From assembly GCA_930986645.1 (NCBI GenBank), contig CAKNJS010000013.1, positions 1 to 55,618 of the forward strand: 55,618 nt of DNA, read 5' to 3'. The stretch's first letter is position 1. Every line of letters begins with the position of its first letter. The DNA is from an uncultured Lachnoclostridium sp. GTDB lineage: Bacteria; Bacillota; Clostridia; Lachnospirales; Lachnospiraceae. This document shows, piece by piece, positions 1 to 8,775 of the stretch. The translations under genes were made by a program, and so were the position numbers. Below the pieces are notes generated by a model that saw nothing but the letters and a program-made list of their open reading frames with translations, was not told where the DNA came from and ran no database searches.

Positions 1-74
1 TAATTCCTTACTGGCTGTAAGGGGTATTAACCATAAATATATTGTAGTAGAAAAAAGAAAGGAAAAGGGAAATT

Positions 75-1550
75 ATGAGTCAGCAAAAACAATCAAACTT
101 CTGGAATACACCGCTGACATCCTCCCTGATCAAAGGGAAGGACGTTCGTATGCCTGAGATGCTGCTGGGCTACTTTATCGGCCCCATCGGAGGGCTTCTG
201 TCATCCGGTATATTTACCAGTATTCTGAACACCTACTTTACAGATGTGCTGAAGCTGGATCTTACATTTCTGACCACCTTGCAGCTGTTCTCTACGATCC
301 TGATCGTCATTGCCAATCTGGTCGTAGGACAGCTGATCGAGAGGACGAGAGTGCTGGCCGGCAAGGCAAGACCTTGGATCCTGCTCTCGGCACTAACACT
401 TTCCGCAGCATCGGTGCTGATGTTTATTGTGCCTTTTGAAGGTGTCATGAAGATGGTATGGATCGCAATCGCATACAATCTGTTCTACTCAGTTGCGTAT
501 CCGATCTACAATACGGCAAACTCCACTCTGGTTGCGGTTTCTACAAGGAATTCAGATCAGAGAGGACAGCTCGCATCCTGCAATAATATCGCAGGCCTTG
601 CTGCCATGGGCGTCGGTTCAATGATCTTTCCGATCCTCGTGTCATTCGCCCTGAAAGAAAATCAGGCACTGTGGTTCACTGCAATGCTTGCAGTCGGAAT
701 CCTGACGGCCTTGACGATCTTCCTGCAGTACAAGTTCAGCCGTGAGCGTGTCACAGAAGAACTGATGGAGAGCGGTGCAGCACAGGAAACAGACAAAGCA
801 AAATCTGTCTCTATGGGAAAACAGTTTAAAGCTGTGGCAACAGAAAAATGGTGGTGGGTGGTCATGATCTTCTATATGATCTTCCAGTTCTCCGGTGCGA
901 TCAAGAATGGATCCATGTCTTATTTCTGCAGATGGGTTCTTGATAATTCTGCACTGGGACCGGACGGCTGGGGTACATACCAGTCAATCCTCGCCATTAT
1001 GGGCGCTATCCCGATGGCAGCAGCCATGCTCTTTGTCAATCCGCTGTGCCAGAAGTTCGGCAAGCGGAAGACAGTCAGTGCATTCCTTGTACTGGGCGTG
1101 ATCGGCGGCGTGATCGCAATTCTGGGAGGAAGCAGCATCGTCCCCGTGGCAGTCGGAGTGGCACTGAAATGTCTGGGATCTTCACCGGCATGCTACATGA
1201 TCCTTGCCATGCTGGCGGATGTGATCGATCACATCGAGTGGAAGACGGGACTCAGGACAGACGGCCTGACCATGTCCATCTACAGCTCCCTCATGGTGGC
1301 TGCGTCACCTGTCATGAACGCGGTATTTTCAGCAATCTTGAATATGGTCGGCTATGACCAGAATCTTATTGTGGGTACCGATATGCAGAGCGCAGTGGCA
1401 CAGACCGGTATTTCTGTCGGATATATCTGGTTCGAGACAATCGCATATGTAATCTGTGCGATTCTGATGTTCGTATTCTTCCGGGTAGAAGATAACCTGA
1501 AAGAAGAGCAGGCTGAGATCGAGAGAAGAAACAGCGCTGCAAGATCATAA
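75..1550 (+). CDS. GPH-family (MFS) sugar:cation symporter
   Basis: A 491-residue polytopic membrane protein with about 12 hydrophobic segments, the size and layout of glycoside-pentoside-hexuronide:cation symporters (MelB/XynB-like). The N-terminal half carries the family-like RTRxLAGKARPW loop around residues 90-100. A conserved-looking aspartate-rich stretch (ADVIDHIEWKTGLRTDG) lies near residues 382-398, typical of the cytoplasmic loop before the last helices in this family. The start follows AAAGGAAAAGGG. The next gene, a surface glycosidase, begins 65 bases downstream, so the likely role is uptake of the sugars or glycosides that enzyme releases. The exact substrate cannot be read from sequence. 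The first 74 bases of the window are its leader and hold no other gene. Confidence 0.88.
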   Translation: MSQQKQSNFWNTPLTSSLIKGKDVRMPEMLLGYFIGPIGGLLSSGIFTSILNTYFTDVLKLDLTFLTTLQLFSTILIVIANLVVGQLIERTRVLAGKARPWILLSALTLSAASVLMFIVPFEGVMKMVWIAIAYNLFYSVAYPIYNTANSTLVAVSTRNSDQRGQLASCNNIAGLAAMGVGSMIFPILVSFALKENQALWFTAMLAVGILTALTIFLQYKFSRERVTEELMESGAAQETDKAKSVSMGKQFKAVATEKWWWVVMIFYMIFQFSGAIKNGSMSYFCRWVLDNSALGPDGWGTYQSILAIMGAIPMAAAMLFVNPLCQKFGKRKTVSAFLVLGVIGGVIAILGGSSIVPVAVGVALKCLGSSPACYMILAMLADVIDHIEWKTGLRTDGLTMSIYSSLMVAASPVMNAVFSAILNMVGYDQNLIVGTDMQSAVAQTGISVGYIWFETIAYVICAILMFVFFRVEDNLKEEQAEIERRNSAARS

Positions 1551-1615
1551 TCATTTTTGGGTCTTTCAGTCCGGGGACTGATAAAATAGATCAAAATTTT
1601 AAAGGAGGAGACATT

Positions 1616-4600
1616 ATGAGAGCAAAAAAACTTGCACCTGTCATGCGCGGTTTATCAGCGGTTACCGCTTCCGTGATGGCTCTGTCCATCGTCGGCGCGG
1701 ATATCGCAGACGGATACCGTGCAAGGATTGACGACTTTCTGGGCACCCAGAGTTACGTCACAAATACGGATGAGGATTCCGCCCGTTTTGTCAGCGATTA
1801 TGACACATTCGAGGATATGAAAGCTGCGGCAAAGGATATCGCGGTTCGAGAAGGTGAAGAGGGTACGGTCATTATGAAAAATGACAACAGTGTACTTCCG
1901 CTTTCCGGGAAGAGCGTTGCTCTGTTCGGACTGGCTGCTTACGCGCCGTATCCCTACGCCAGCGGAGACCTTAAGGCAGGCAACACGGATGCGGTAGATC
2001 TTGTACAGGCATTTCAGGATGCCGGAGTAGAGGTAAATCAGACAGTGATGGATTTCTATGAGAACGGAATCCTTAACGAGCATACAGAGGAAGTTGCTAA
2101 CCAGTGGACAGGAGAAATGGAAACTCAGGTTGCATATGACCATATTTATGTGACGGCGCCCGGCGATATGACGACATATCAGATTGCCGAAGTTCCGCCG
2201 TCAGAGTATGAGAATCTGGGTGCGCCGTCAGGCTGGGAGTCCCAGATAGACAAGGATAATACAGTAGGTATCTGTGTATTTGCCCGCGGCGCAGGCGAAA
2301 GTAATACATACGCTCCGGGATCTGCTGTGAATTACGCAGGAGAGGAGACCGGTGAAGATCCGCTTGCACTCTCCGAAGATGAACTGGCAGTGATCGATAA
2401 GGCAAAGGAGACCTGCTCGCAGGTTGTAGTGCTGATCAACTCAGGAAATACGATGGTTTTAAGCGATATTGCCGCAGGCGGGGAGCATGAAGTAGACGGT
2501 ATCGCCTATATCGGCTGCCTGAATGATTATCAGGCAATTGGTGTAGTAAATGTGCTTACAGGACAGATTAACGCTACAGGAGCCCTGACGGATACTTATG
2601 TAGCCGACAATTCATCCATCCCTGCAGTGCAGAACTTCGGCGGCGGATACTATGCCGACTATGAAGTTGTGAACAGTGATGGAGATGATCCGCGGTATCC
2701 GGGAACAACAATTGAAAACATCGAGGCCGGATCTTTCGGCGGCACAACTCCGACATACAACGGAGGAACCTACATTGTAGAGGCTGAGGGCATCTATGTA
2801 GGATACAAATATTATGAGACAAGATATTATGATTCTATTGCAAATCCGGATTCGGGGGCAGCTTCAGCAGCAGGGGCGACACAGTCCGATGCTTGGAGCT
2901 ATAATGATGAAGTGCTCTATGACTTCGGTCACGGTCTGAGCTATCTTGACTATACTCAGGAGCTTAGAAGTGTGAATGTGGACTGCACAGAGGACGGAGA
3001 GATCACAGCGGTTGTTGCAATTACTAATAACAGTGATCAGGACGGACGTTTCCTTGCACAGCTCTATGCACAGCAGCCATACACAGATTACGACAGAGAA
3101 AATAATGTGGAGAAATCTGCGGTTATGTTCCTGAATTCTGCAAAGGTTGATGTGGCAGCAGGCGCCACAGAGGAAGTTACAATTACGATTCCGACGAAAT
3201 ACCTTGCAAGCTATGATTATACCAACGCGAAGACATACATTCTTGACGCCGGCGACTACTACTTTACAGCAGCTGCAGGCTCACATGAAGCTGTAAACAA
3301 TATTCTTGCAGCACAGGGATACACAACAGCTGAGGGTATGGACGCAGAGGCTGCCGGAGCAGTTCAGATATGGAATCTGGCAGAGATGGACAACACGACA
3401 TACTCCGTATCCAACGGTACAGAGGTTACAAATGTTGCAGACGATGCAGACCTGAACTACTGGACAGAGGACGACACAGTAACATACCTGACTCGTCAGG
3501 ACTGGGAAGGAACATGGCCGGTTAACTACAACGAAGTTGAGATTAATATCAGCGACAGCCCGAAGAGCGAGGAATGGATCGCAGAACTTCGCGGGCAGAC
3601 TTATACAATTCAGGACGGTGATGCCGCAACAGAGGGAACAGACAGCGGACTGCGTTTCGATACGACAGATATTCAGTATGAACAGCTGGATAATATTGAG
3701 GATCCGTTCTGGACAGAGCTTGTAGGACAGATTACGATTGATGAGGCTGTAGGAGCAGTTATCCACGGCGGAAGCCAGACAGATACACTGACAAATATAG
3801 ACAACCCGGTTGTAGTACAGAACGAGGGTGTCAGCGGCTTTACAGCTGCATATACAGATGAAGAAACAGGAGAAACATATAGATTCAACGTACATTCCCA
3901 GACACTTCTCGGCTCTTCATTTAACCCGGAACTGGCTTACGACTGGGGGCGTGTGGAAGGCAATTCAGGACTGTGGCTGCAGCGCTATCATCTGTGGGGC
4001 ACAGGTCTGACACAGAGACGTACACCTTATAATGGACGTAACTATGAATATATTTCAGAAGATCCGATGCTGACAAACCGGATGGGATACGGCGTGCTTC
4101 AGGGCTGTGCAGATATGGGTATCCTGAACGGACCGAAGCACATGGGATTTAATGATCAGGAACACAATCGTGCAGGTATCTCCGTATACATGAACGAGCA
4201 GAAGTTCCGTGAGACAGATCTGCGCTGCTTCCAAGGCGGACTTGAGGATGCAGACGGCATGGCGGTTATGATCGCTTTCAACCGTATTGGGGCAACCAAC
4301 GCTTCTCATTATGCACCGATGCTCCAGACGATCCTCCGCGGTGAGTGGGCATACACAGGTCTGATCTCTACCGATATGATGAACAATAATTACTACTTTA
4401 ATCCTGAGTCAATGATTATGGCAGGAATTACACAGGTTGCGGATTTTGCCACAAATGATAACCATATCAATATGGGAGACGGCGGTACGGACGCAACATG
4501 GGCGTACATTGACGAGGATACGGTTTCAAAAGATGCCGCTCTTGTCGATCAGGCTCGTGAGAATCTGAAATATCAGCTCTATACATTTGCAAACAGTGCG

Positions 4601-4750
4601 GTCATGAACGTATCTACGGAAAGAGTCCAGACATGGTGGGACAACGCGATCAGCGCAGTTACATATATCAGCGGTGCGCTTGCAGTCGTGACACTTGCGG
4701 CATGGATCGTACTTACAGTGAAACCTGAGAAGAAAAAGGAGGAGGAATGA
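1616..4750 (+). CDS. Circularly permuted GH3 glycosidase, surface anchored
   Basis: A 1044-residue glycoside hydrolase family 3 enzyme with its domains in swapped order. The (alpha/beta) C-domain-like part (VALFGLAAYAPYP, then VVVLINSGNT) is near residues 95-330, followed by a fibronectin-III-like segment (about 450-560). The TIM-barrel part comes last: GRNYEYISEDP near 815, KHMGFNDQEHNR near 842, and the presumed nucleophile Asp920 in GLISTDMMN. This is the reverse of the usual GH3 order and is known from permuted beta-glucosidases of rumen Clostridia. An N-terminal hydrophobic stretch (about 10-28) and a C-terminal helix (about 1012-1035) followed by a lysine/glutamate-rich tail suggest an enzyme held at the outer face of the membrane. 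Excellent ribosome site AAAGGAGGAGA. The substrate is probably a beta-glucoside or beta-xyloside; specificity is unknown. Confidence 0.9.
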   Translation: MRAKKLAPVMRGLSAVTASVMALSIVGADIADGYRARIDDFLGTQSYVTNTDEDSARFVSDYDTFEDMKAAAKDIAVREGEEGTVIMKNDNSVLPLSGKSVALFGLAAYAPYPYASGDLKAGNTDAVDLVQAFQDAGVEVNQTVMDFYENGILNEHTEEVANQWTGEMETQVAYDHIYVTAPGDMTTYQIAEVPPSEYENLGAPSGWESQIDKDNTVGICVFARGAGESNTYAPGSAVNYAGEETGEDPLALSEDELAVIDKAKETCSQVVVLINSGNTMVLSDIAAGGEHEVDGIAYIGCLNDYQAIGVVNVLTGQINATGALTDTYVADNSSIPAVQNFGGGYYADYEVVNSDGDDPRYPGTTIENIEAGSFGGTTPTYNGGTYIVEAEGIYVGYKYYETRYYDSIANPDSGAASAAGATQSDAWSYNDEVLYDFGHGLSYLDYTQELRSVNVDCTEDGEITAVVAITNNSDQDGRFLAQLYAQQPYTDYDRENNVEKSAVMFLNSAKVDVAAGATEEVTITIPTKYLASYDYTNAKTYILDAGDYYFTAAAGSHEAVNNILAAQGYTTAEGMDAEAAGAVQIWNLAEMDNTTYSVSNGTEVTNVADDADLNYWTEDDTVTYLTRQDWEGTWPVNYNEVEINISDSPKSEEWIAELRGQTYTIQDGDAATEGTDSGLRFDTTDIQYEQLDNIEDPFWTELVGQITIDEAVGAVIHGGSQTDTLTNIDNPVVVQNEGVSGFTAAYTDEETGETYRFNVHSQTLLGSSFNPELAYDWGRVEGNSGLWLQRYHLWGTGLTQRRTPYNGRNYEYISEDPMLTNRMGYGVLQGCADMGILNGPKHMGFNDQEHNRAGISVYMNEQKFRETDLRCFQGGLEDADGMAVMIAFNRIGATNASHYAPMLQTILRGEWAYTGLISTDMMNNNYYFNPESMIMAGITQVADFATNDNHINMGDGGTDATWAYIDEDTVSKDAALVDQARENLKYQLYTFANSAVMNVSTERVQTWWDNAISAVTYISGALAVVTLAAWIVLTVKPEKKKEEE

Positions 4751-4752
4751 TC

Positions 4753-5226
4753 ATGATTAAGAAACAGTCTTTCGGAATCTGGTTCAATCTTGTTGTAGCA
4801 GTGCTGACAGTTGTTTCCCTGATCGTATACGGTGTGAACATCTCCGGAGAAGGCTATTTTAAGGGGGCTTCAGTAGGTAATCTCATTTTGTACGGCGTGA
4901 TTGCAATTATCATGCTTGCAGCAGTGATCGTACTTGCACAGCTGCAGATCACAGGTACGGCTCAGAAAGTTATGGAGATTATCTCTGGTCTGCTTAGAAT
5001 CGCTGTACCGGTACTGCTCACACTGGCTCTTGTAAATCTGGTGAGTGCAAGGGCAGAGGGACTCGGATTTATCTATTTCTCCAACGCTGATGTGCTGCAG
5101 GAAGTACAGACACCGGCCAATATGTCTTCAGCAACAGGCACGATCGCAAATATGATCTGCCTTGGAGCTGCAGCAATCTTTGCAATGATCGCCGCGTTCT
5201 TCACACTTCGGAAAAAAGATGCGTAA
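4753..5226 (+). CDS. Small four-helix membrane protein linked to GH3
   Basis: About 157 residues with four hydrophobic segments (roughly 10-30, 42-62, 75-98 and 132-152) and a short charged C-terminus; no recognised domain. Two ATGs compete. The one at 4747 overlaps the glycosidase stop by four bases but sits directly on the Shine-Dalgarno. The ATG at 4753 lies seven bases behind GGAGG and is preferred. Translational coupling to the permuted GH3 gene suggests the two proteins work together, perhaps as a membrane partner or chaperone for the anchored enzyme. That role is inference only. Confidence 0.75.
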   Translation: MIKKQSFGIWFNLVVAVLTVVSLIVYGVNISGEGYFKGASVGNLILYGVIAIIMLAAVIVLAQLQITGTAQKVMEIISGLLRIAVPVLLTLALVNLVSARAEGLGFIYFSNADVLQEVQTPANMSSATGTIANMICLGAAAIFAMIAAFFTLRKKDA

Positions 5227-5297
5227 GACGGACGGAAATATGGAAGGAAAACAGAACTAAAAAAGGATCTGAAAGTAGAAAAAGAATCAGATAAAAG

Positions 5298-5345
5298 GCC
5301 TCCGGGCTGCGGATGACAGAAGCATCCGCGGTTCGGAGGCTTTTT
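5298..5345 (+). terminator. Rho-independent terminator after the GH3 operon
   Basis: GCCTCCG at 5298-5304 pairs with CGGAGGC at 5334-5340, and an inner CGGATG/CATCCG pairing lengthens the stem; it is followed directly by TTTTT. It closes the symporter/GH3/membrane-protein unit and isolates the two-component genes downstream. Confidence 0.93.
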
Positions 5346-5376
5346 GAAATTTCGTTTCAAATCACGGCGAAAGATG

Positions 5377-5519
5377 GTATAATAATTGCACGATATGCAA
5401 TTCGGACCGGCGGAGCGGTCCGCCCTGCTGCGCAGGGATTATACCGCAGGCTGCGGCTTGAAAAGTAAATGGCGCTTTGCGCCGCTTCCTTTTCTGAGCG
5501 TGCAGTATAATGATTGTAC
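5377..5519. repeat. GC-rich palindrome cluster bounded by direct 15-mers
   Basis: Four small hairpins lie in a row: GGACCG/CGGTCC (5404-5421), CCCTGC/GCAGGG (5423-5437), CCGCAG/CTGCGG (5444-5456) and GGCGC/GCGCC (5471-5483). They are bracketed by two near-identical 15-mers, GTATAATAATTGCAC at 5377-5391 and GTATAATGATTGTAC at 5505-5519, which differ at two bases. No protein is encoded. It resembles an intergenic palindromic repeat or MITE; each 15-mer also contains a TATAAT that could serve as a -10 box for the response-regulator gene that follows. Confidence 0.6.
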
Positions 5520-5549
5520 AGTGTGTAATGAAGCAAGGGAGGAACTGCC

Positions 5550-6260
5550 ATGTATCATATCGCGGTGGTGGAAGACGACAAAATGTATGCCGCACAGCTC
5601 AGGGAATATCTGAAGCGGTACGAGACAGAGAAAAAGCAGAAAATCTCGGTCACTATGTTTTCCGACGGTGAAGATATTGTGACAGATTACTCTGCGGATT
5701 TTGATATTATTCTTATGGACATAGAGATGACGTTTTTAGACGGGATGTCTGCGGCGGAACGGATTCGGGAGAAAGATTCTGAGGTGATTATAATCTTTAT
5801 TACAAATATGCCTCAGTACGCGATTCAGGGCTACCGGGTAGATGCGCTTGACTATGTCCTCAAACCATTATCTTATTTTGCTTTTTCCCAGCGGATCGAC
5901 AGGGCGATCGGCCGAATCAGGAAAAAGGGCAGCCGTTTTGTTGTTATACCGTTAAAAGGCGGCAGGAGAAAAGTAGATATTTCTCTGCTGTGCTATGTGG
6001 AAGTGAGAGATCATGACCTGATCTACCATACTGCGGACGGAGATTTTGAGACAAAGGGGACGATGAAAGATGCGGAAGATGCGCTGAAAGATGAAAACTT
6101 CTTCCGGTGCAACCGGTGCTATCTTGTCAATCTGGACTATGTGGAAAATTTTCAGGGCAGTGATGTTACAGTGAACGGCAATGTTATTCAGGTGAGCCGC
6201 TCCCGCAAAAAAGCATTTCTTGATGCGCTCAACGATTATATGAATGAGGTGGGAAGATGA
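5550..6260 (+). CDS. LytTR-family response regulator
   Basis: 236 residues. An N-terminal receiver domain (about 1-120) has the acidic pair Asp9/Asp10, phosphoacceptor Asp57 in ILMDIEM and the conserved Lys in VLKPL near 107. A LytTR DNA-binding domain follows (about 130-232; ends in the FFRCNRCYLVNLDYV-type motif). This is the AgrA/VirR architecture. The stop overlaps the start of the histidine kinase gene by four bases (ATGA), so the two are translationally coupled. The pair follows a carbohydrate gene set but is separated from it by a terminator, so a link to sugar use is not established. No AgrD-like peptide or AgrB gene was found beside it. Confidence 0.93.
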   Translation: MYHIAVVEDDKMYAAQLREYLKRYETEKKQKISVTMFSDGEDIVTDYSADFDIILMDIEMTFLDGMSAAERIREKDSEVIIIFITNMPQYAIQGYRVDALDYVLKPLSYFAFSQRIDRAIGRIRKKGSRFVVIPLKGGRRKVDISLLCYVEVRDHDLIYHTADGDFETKGTMKDAEDALKDENFFRCNRCYLVNLDYVENFQGSDVTVNGNVIQVSRSRKKAFLDALNDYMNEVGR

Positions 6261-7576
6261 GAGAAATCGTCAATACTCCCGGATATTATTATTCCATTGC
6301 ATATATTCTTGCGGCATTTATTGTTGCCCATACAAACCGCAAAAGAATGAACGGCTGGAAGAGAAATCTGACACATATTATATTTGCAGCTGCCCTTTCG
6401 GGATTTATGTGGATTACAGACGGGGTGCGCCAGATGTTTTTCCTGCCGGCGATGGCCGTGTCTGTTACCCTGATCCTGTTCTATCTATATATGTGCTGTG
6501 AGTTTACCGTCCCGGAAGCAGGCTACTACTGTGCCCGGGCGTTTATCACAGGAGAGTTTGCGGCATCCCTCTGCTGGCAGATTTATTTTTATACAGCAGG
6601 AACTGTACTGCCGGGACAGGGACTGCTCTGGAAATGGGGAGAGCTGATCGTTGTATACGGGATTATTTTTACCGGGATATACCTGCTTGAGCGCGGCCTG
6701 CAGGGCGATGCCGTAAATGTACGGATCAACAGACGGGAACTGCTGACCGTGATCGTCATCACGATCGCCGTATTTGCCGTGAGCAATGTGAGTTATCTGG
6801 ACCAGAATACAATATTCAGCAGTCCCTTCGCAGGAGAGATGTTCGCCATCCGTACACTGGTGGACTTGAGCGGTATGGCAGTGCTCTACGCTTACCATAT
6901 ACAGACAAGAGAACTGCAGATGAAGTTCGAAGTGGATACGCTGCAGAATATTCTGGAGATGCAGTATAAGAACTACCAGCTCTCACAGGAAAGCATTGAG
7001 ATCGTAAACCGGAAATATCATGATCTGAAGCATCAGATCACACTTCTGAAAGCAGAGGCGAACAGCCGGAAATCACTGGAGTATCTTGAGGAGATGGAAC
7101 AGGATATCCGATCTTATGAGGCACAGAATAAAACAGGAAATAAAGTGCTTGATGCGGTGCTTACAAGCAAGAGCCTGTACTGCCAGAACAACGAGATCAG
7201 TCTGACCTGCGTGGCTGACGGCACGCTTCTTGATTTCATGGCGGAGATGGATATCAGTGCTCTGTTCGGAAACATGCTCGATAATGCGATCGAGAGTGTG
7301 GAGAAGCTGGATGATAAAGAGAAGAGGCTGATCCATCTGTCTGTGGCGGAGCAGAAGAGTTTCCTGAGAATACGTGTGGAAAACTATACAGAAGAAAAAA
7401 TAACATTCCGCAACGGAATGCCTGTTACTACCAAGAAAGATAAGCATCTTCACGGGTTCGGCATGAAAAGTATACAGAGTACGGTGAGAAAATACGGTGG
7501 TTCAGTAACAGCCGGGGTGCGTGACAATTGGTTTGAACTTCGCGTGCTGATTCCGCTGAATCAGAAACAGCAATAA
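6257..7576 (+). CDS. GHKL sensor histidine kinase
   Basis: 439 residues: about six N-terminal membrane helices (residues 5-215), a coiled linker, the HPK10-type phosphoacceptor box YHDLKHQI with His255, and a GHKL ATPase domain with the N-box asparagine at about 339 (NMLDNAIESV) and a late HGFGMKSI glycine box. This is the AgrC-like class that usually senses peptides or envelope signals. It overlaps the upstream LytTR regulator gene by four bases, and the two should form one signalling pair. The inducer is unknown. Confidence 0.92.
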   Translation: MREIVNTPGYYYSIAYILAAFIVAHTNRKRMNGWKRNLTHIIFAAALSGFMWITDGVRQMFFLPAMAVSVTLILFYLYMCCEFTVPEAGYYCARAFITGEFAASLCWQIYFYTAGTVLPGQGLLWKWGELIVVYGIIFTGIYLLERGLQGDAVNVRINRRELLTVIVITIAVFAVSNVSYLDQNTIFSSPFAGEMFAIRTLVDLSGMAVLYAYHIQTRELQMKFEVDTLQNILEMQYKNYQLSQESIEIVNRKYHDLKHQITLLKAEANSRKSLEYLEEMEQDIRSYEAQNKTGNKVLDAVLTSKSLYCQNNEISLTCVADGTLLDFMAEMDISALFGNMLDNAIESVEKLDDKEKRLIHLSVAEQKSFLRIRVENYTEEKITFRNGMPVTTKKDKHLHGFGMKSIQSTVRKYGGSVTAGVRDNWFELRVLIPLNQKQQ

Positions 7577-7599
7577 TATATAGAGAAGGAAGAGGTTAT

Positions 7600-7872
7600 A
7601 TGTCAGAAGTAAGAAAGCATATTGTATTTCACGGGAGAGTTCAGGGAGTGGGCTTCCGCTATACGGCAAAATATCTCGCTTTGTCCATGGATCTTACAGG
7701 CTGGGTGCAGAACGAGTGGGACGGCACCGTGACTATGGAAGTGCAGGGAAGAGAAACACTGATCAATAAGCTGCTTGTCGGGCTGAATCATGACAGATTT
7801 ATAACGATTGAATGGATGGATACGACAGAAGTGCCGCTGCGCGATGACGAGAGAAGCTTTTCCGTGCGGTGA
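7600..7872 (+). CDS. acyP: Acylphosphatase
   Basis: A 90-residue single-domain protein of normal acylphosphatase length. The signature HGRVQGVGFRY carries the phosphate-binding loop with catalytic Arg20, and GWVQNEWDGTV supplies Asn38; both catalytic residues of the family are present. It hydrolyses the carboxyl-phosphate bond of small acyl phosphates in the cytoplasm. Good ribosome site GAAGGAAGAGG. It lies 23 bases after the kinase gene and 48 before proC, probably as a co-transcribed housekeeping gene. Confidence 0.93.
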   Translation: MSEVRKHIVFHGRVQGVGFRYTAKYLALSMDLTGWVQNEWDGTVTMEVQGRETLINKLLVGLNHDRFITIEWMDTTEVPLRDDERSFSVR

Positions 7873-7920
7873 CACAGTGTCTGTTGATATAAATATTATG
7901 AAAGAGGAGAGAACATACTA

Positions 7921-8730
7921 ATGAAAGAAAACACTATGAAATTGGGATTTATCGGAACAGGAAATATGGCAGGTGCCATTATGGGAGGCATTATTAAAAA
8001 TGAGATATTCAAGCCGGAAGAGATCATTGGTGCAGATATCTCCGAGGCAGGCCGGGACAGAGTAAAGAATAATTACGGTATTCATGTGACAGGCGATAAC
8101 CGTGAAGCGGCAGAAAAATCAGAGGTCCTGATCCTTTCTGTAAAACCTCAGTATTATGCGGATGCTATTGCCGAGATTAAAGACTGTATCAGTGAGGATC
8201 AGCTTATCATTACGATCGCTCCGGGCAAGACACTTGCATGGCTTGAGGAGCAGTTCGGAAAGCCGGTTAAAATCGTTCGTACTATGCCGAATACGCCTGC
8301 TCTCGTAGGCGAAGGCATGACCGCGGCATGTACAAACAAATATGTAACAGAGGAAGAAAAAGAGTACGCGCTTAAGATTCTCGCTTCTTTCGGAAAAGTT
8401 GAGCTTGTGCCTGAGCATCTGATCGATGCTGTAGTGGCAGTGAGCGGAAGCTCACCGGCGTATGTATTTATGTTCATCGAAGCGATGGCAGACGCGGCCG
8501 TAGCTGAGGGAATGCCAAGACCGCAGGCTTACCAGTTTGCGGCTCAGGCGGTATACGGCAGCGCGAAAATGGTGATGGAGACAGGAAAACATCCCGGTGA
8601 GTTAAAAGACATGGTATGCTCACCTGCGGGTACAACGATCGAAGCGGTCCGCGTACTTGAGGAAAAGGGCTTCCGCAGCGCTGTGATCGAGGCAATGAAG
8701 GCCTGTGCGGATGTATCGAGAAATATGTAA
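7921..8730 (+). CDS. proC: Pyrroline-5-carboxylate reductase
   Basis: 269 residues. The N-terminal Rossmann motif GFIGTGNMAGAIMGG binds NAD(P)H, and the C-terminal dimerisation region has SGSSPAYVFMFIEAMADAA and CSPAGTTIEAVRVLEE, both diagnostic for ProC. It catalyses the last step of proline synthesis, reducing pyrroline-5-carboxylate. The start at 7921 follows AAAGAGGAGAG; an ATG five codons later is possible but less well placed. All expected motifs are intact. Confidence 0.95.
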   Translation: MKENTMKLGFIGTGNMAGAIMGGIIKNEIFKPEEIIGADISEAGRDRVKNNYGIHVTGDNREAAEKSEVLILSVKPQYYADAIAEIKDCISEDQLIITIAPGKTLAWLEEQFGKPVKIVRTMPNTPALVGEGMTAACTNKYVTEEEKEYALKILASFGKVELVPEHLIDAVVAVSGSSPAYVFMFIEAMADAAVAEGMPRPQAYQFAAQAVYGSAKMVMETGKHPGELKDMVCSPAGTTIEAVRVLEEKGFRSAVIEAMKACADVSRNM

Positions 8731-8775
8731 GCAGAATACAGACCGTATTAAAATCGCGGAAAGGAAAGATTATAT

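Noticed and set aside
1571..1595. Small palindrome CAGTCC/GGACTG before the GH3 gene as a terminator
   Set aside because: Short stem and no T-tract; symporter and GH3 are probably co-transcribed.
3281..3895. 204-residue minus-strand frame inside the GH3 gene
   Set aside because: Cysteine- and valine-rich complementary frame, no family motif; the plus strand is certain coding.
5227..5549. Possible AgrD-like signal peptide gene near the LytTR/GHKL pair
   Set aside because: Short frames here run through the hairpin block and have no start signal or Cys/Ser-containing peptide pattern; no AgrB gene exists in the window.
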